Assembly: GCA_013153955.1 (NCBI GenBank)
Contig: JAADDM010000039.1
Coordinates: forward strand, 1-8,872
Reading direction: 5' to 3'
Source of the DNA: Gammaproteobacteria bacterium
GTDB taxonomy: Bacteria > Pseudomonadota > Gammaproteobacteria > Thiomicrospirales > Thiomicrospiraceae
Length of the DNA stretch: 8,872 nt
Of the stretch, positions 7,426-8,872 are shown piece by piece; the first letter of the stretch is position 1, and every line of letters begins with the position of its first letter. Position numbers and translations under genes: made by a program. Below the pieces are notes generated by a model, which searched no databases, was not told where the DNA came from, and was given only the letters and a program-made list of their open reading frames with translations.

Positions 7426-7487
7426 ACACCCTACTTAAAAATAATAATTATTGAATTAAGATTGTTGCCTTAAAAGGCTCATTAAAT
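7426..7487 (-). promoter_or_regulatory. AT-rich upstream region of the orphan regulator
   Basis: On the minus strand, a -10-like TATTAT (complement of 7441-7446) overlaps a perfect 10-bp AT palindrome AATAATTATT (7443-7452). TTTTAAG occurs twice in the same orientation (complements of 7434-7440 and 7469-7475), the distal copy inside GCCTT-AA-AAGGC (7467-7478). HP1043-type regulators are remembered to bind TTTAAG-like repeats and autoregulate, but the spacing here is much wider than I recall for them. No good -35 is seen. Treat this as a candidate control region only. Confidence 0.35.
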
Positions 7488-7521
7488 AAAAAAAGCCGCC
7501 CTAACAACTTAGGACGACTTT
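7488..7521 (-). terminator. Strong Rho-independent terminator of engB
   Basis: Read on the minus strand, 7521-7509 pairs with 7504-7492 as a 13-bp stem with two G.U pairs and a four-base GTTG loop, followed by a run of seven T's (complement of 7488-7494). It starts 34 bases past the engB stop codon. This is a classic intrinsic terminator and insulates the regulator gene from engB transcription. Confidence 0.9.
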
Positions 7522-7555
7522 CAATATTGAACCTTAGACCAGCTGTATCGTTCCA

Positions 7556-8245
7556 TTAAAACTGACGAATACCACTGGTTTTTTTCTTTTTAGTAGCCAC
7601 TTTTTGAGGCTTTTGAGGTTTGCTTATTTTAGTTTTTGCGGGGCGTTCATACTCCATCCACTCATCTAGTTTATTCCAAACCTCGGTTAGCCCATCACGT
7701 TTTAGCGATGAAAACAGTTGAGCGGTTGCCATTGGATACGACTCATTTAGCATCGCTTGTAGCTTTAAAAGGTTAGCCTTCGCAGGGCCTCTTTTTAGCT
7801 TATCCGATTTAGTCAGAAGAATATGAATGGGCATCTCTAACGACTCTGACCAATCTAGCATCTGTAAATCAATGTCAGTCGGTGGCATTCTGCAATCCAT
7901 TAGAAGAATAAGGCCACGTAGGGCTTTGCTTTTTTCAATATATTCTGACAGGCCTGCTTCCCAAGCACGTTTTATTTTAACGTTTACTTTGGCAAAGCCG
8001 TAACCGGGTAGATCAACTAGGGCGCGTGTTTCATCTACAGGAAAAAAGTTAATCAGCTGGGTTCGCCCTGGCGTTTTACTGATTCTTGCCAAACTTTTTT
8101 GCGAGGTGATGACATTTAAGGCACTGGATTTACCTGAGTTAGAACGGCCTGCAAAGGCGATTTCATGTGTCAAATCATCAGGGCATAGCGCCAAGGTGGG
8201 GACACTTTTTAGGTAGGTTGCTTGCTGGTATAAAGGATGTTGCAT
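7556..8245 (-). CDS. engB: Ribosome biogenesis GTP-binding protein EngB (YihA/YsxC)
   Basis: This 229-residue GTPase of the TrmE-Era-EngA-EngB superfamily acts in the cytoplasm in maturation of the large ribosomal subunit. G motifs are in order: G1 GRSNSGKSS (33-41), G2 TPGRTQ (58-63), G3 DLPGYG (78-83), G4 TKSD (145-148) and G5 SSLK (179-182). The residue after G1 region is the family-typical SALN. The tail from about 200 is lysine-rich with a PQKPQK segment and is the only unusual part; it could contact rRNA. The start at 8245 gives the normal short lead of about 30 residues before G1. No clear Shine-Dalgarno is visible. It is divergent from resB and ends in a strong terminator. In Pseudomonas it directly follows polA, so its separation here by recQ, the regulator and the toxin-antitoxin pair is notable. 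Confidence 0.96.
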   Translation of the reverse strand: MQHPLYQQATYLKSVPTLALCPDDLTHEIAFAGRSNSGKSSALNVITSQKSLARISKTPGRTQLINFFPVDETRALVDLPGYGFAKVNVKIKRAWEAGLSEYIEKSKALRGLILLMDCRMPPTDIDLQMLDWSESLEMPIHILLTKSDKLKRGPAKANLLKLQAMLNESYPMATAQLFSSLKRDGLTEVWNKLDEWMEYERPAKTKISKPQKPQKVATKKKKTSGIRQF

Positions 8246-8413
8246 GATTTAAAAGGTTTCCAAAACGTTAATACTTTATCAATGGTGTGCATAAGTATAT
8301 ACTCTATCCTATTTTTTAACGACTCTATCCTTCTTAAACCCCTTATTATTAAAGGGATATCGCGTACTTTAAGATGAATATTGGCCTAATAGAACCCATA
8401 AAAACAGACCATA
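8246..8413. promoter_or_regulatory. Divergent engB-resB control region
   Basis: This 168-bp gap must hold promoters for both genes. It contains the perfect palindrome AGTATATACT (8294-8303), which presents a -10-like TATACT on both strands (8298-8303 on plus). It also holds two ACTCTATCCT copies and a CCCTT/AAGGG inverted repeat with a seven-base loop (8340-8356). No strong -35 matches are visible for either direction, so promoter positions are uncertain. Confidence 0.4.
8301..8331. repeat. Direct repeat ACTCTATCCT, 21-bp period
   Basis: ACTCTATCCT occurs exactly at 8301-8310 and 8322-8331. The 21-bp period is two helical turns, so both copies face the same side of the DNA. The first copy overlaps the right half of the AGTATATACT palindrome. 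The arrangement suits a dimeric activator or repressor acting on engB, resB or both. The repeat is seen directly; the function is not known. Confidence 0.6.
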
Positions 8414-8872
8414 ATGACTGAATCTACTACTCAAAAAGACCTTGCAGAGCCTTCTCAACTCCCTAAACAGGGTAGTCAGGAGGGTGAATCCCCTAAACAG
8501 CCAGCTGCCAAAAGAAAGCAACCTAGTGTATTAATGAACTTCTTTGGCTCGATGAATTTAGCGGTAACGCTGCTTATGATGCTGTCTATCGCCTCGGTTA
8601 TTGGTACCGTGCTGCAGCAGGATCAAAACCTTCAAGACTATATTATGCAGTTTGGACCCTTTTGGACTCAGGTATTTAATAGTTTAGGGCTGTTCCACGT
8701 TTATGGTGCAGCTTGGTTTGTTTTGGTATTGGTTTTTCTACTGCTTTCGACCACTTTATGTGTCACGCGAAATACCCCAACTTTTTTGAAGGACATGAAG
8801 CAGTTTAGTGAGAAATTATCTCAAAAAGCCCTTCAACACCAACCGAATAATGCGACTTTTGAGGGCGCTGCT
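8414..8872 (+). CDS. resB: Cytochrome c biogenesis protein ResB/Ccs1 (5' part, runs off the window)
   Basis: Only the first 153 codons are present, open to the window edge with no stop. ResB/Ccs1 partners CcsA in System II cytochrome c maturation, passing reduced apocytochrome and haem across the inner membrane. After a hydrophilic 40-residue cytoplasmic tail rich in Gln, Pro and Lys comes the family signature FFGSMNLAVTLLMMLSIASV (43-62) with the first membrane helix at about 47-67. It continues IGTVLQQ, a periplasmic loop with FGPFW (80-84) and VFNSLGLFHVY (87-97), then a second helix at about 99-117 ending STTLCVTRNTP (112-122). This matches the N-terminus of ResB proteins. The ATG at 8414 is preceded by ACAGACC three bases upstream; M41 is a possible later start that would lose the hydrophilic tail. 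It is divergent from engB. A ccsA gene would be expected downstream, outside the window. Confidence 0.9.
   Translation, partial: MTESTTQKDLAEPSQLPKQGSQEGESPKQPAAKRKQPSVLMNFFGSMNLAVTLLMMLSIASVIGTVLQQDQNLQDYIMQFGPFWTQVFNSLGLFHVYGAAWFVLVLVFLLLSTTLCVTRNTPTFLKDMKQFSEKLSQKALQHQPNNATFEGAA

Noticed and set aside
1..8872. tRNA, rRNA, CRISPR arrays, insertion sequences and attachment sites.
   Set aside because: No cloverleaf, spaced repeat array, transposase gene or flanking terminal repeats were seen on either strand.

Overview
The window reads as a chromosomal stretch of a moderately AT-rich gammaproteobacterium. The best guess, from overall protein similarity and gene order recalled from memory, is a marine sulfur-oxidising chemolithoautotroph of the Thiomicrospira / Hydrogenovibrio / Thiomicrorhabdus group. 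The genus is an inference; no rRNA or other decisive marker is present.

Left part (1-4079): a 40-bp perfect palindrome acts as a probable bidirectional terminator. It lies downstream of thrB (homoserine kinase, minus strand), which is divergent from polA (complete DNA polymerase I with all three activities) across a 143-bp gap. Right part (7488-8872): engB (ribosome-assembly GTPase, minus strand, strong terminator) is divergent from the 5' part of resB (cytochrome c maturation), which runs off the window. A thrB / polA / engB / c-type cytochrome neighbourhood is a recurrent gammaproteobacterial order (recalled for Pseudomonas).

Middle part (4080-7487): three units separate polA from engB and look like accessory cargo. 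First is a RHH antitoxin / RelE-ParE-type toxin pair with a perfect 10+10 bp inverted-repeat operator overlapping its promoter. Second is a full-length recQ helicase. Third, convergent to recQ, is an orphan OmpR-type regulator whose receiver lacks the phosphorylation residues. Its closest match that I can recall is HP1043/HsrA of Helicobacter and CosR of Campylobacter, which would be unexpected in a gammaproteobacterium.

Functionally, polA and recQ supply repair and replication enzymes, engB and thrB are housekeeping genes, resB belongs to respiratory cytochrome assembly, and the regulator is probably controlled by its abundance or redox state rather than by a histidine kinase. Several start codons share a leader resembling GAGACCCT instead of a clear Shine-Dalgarno sequence. 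Nothing here is a wholly new system; the most distinctive items are the HsrA-like regulator and the regulatory repeats.
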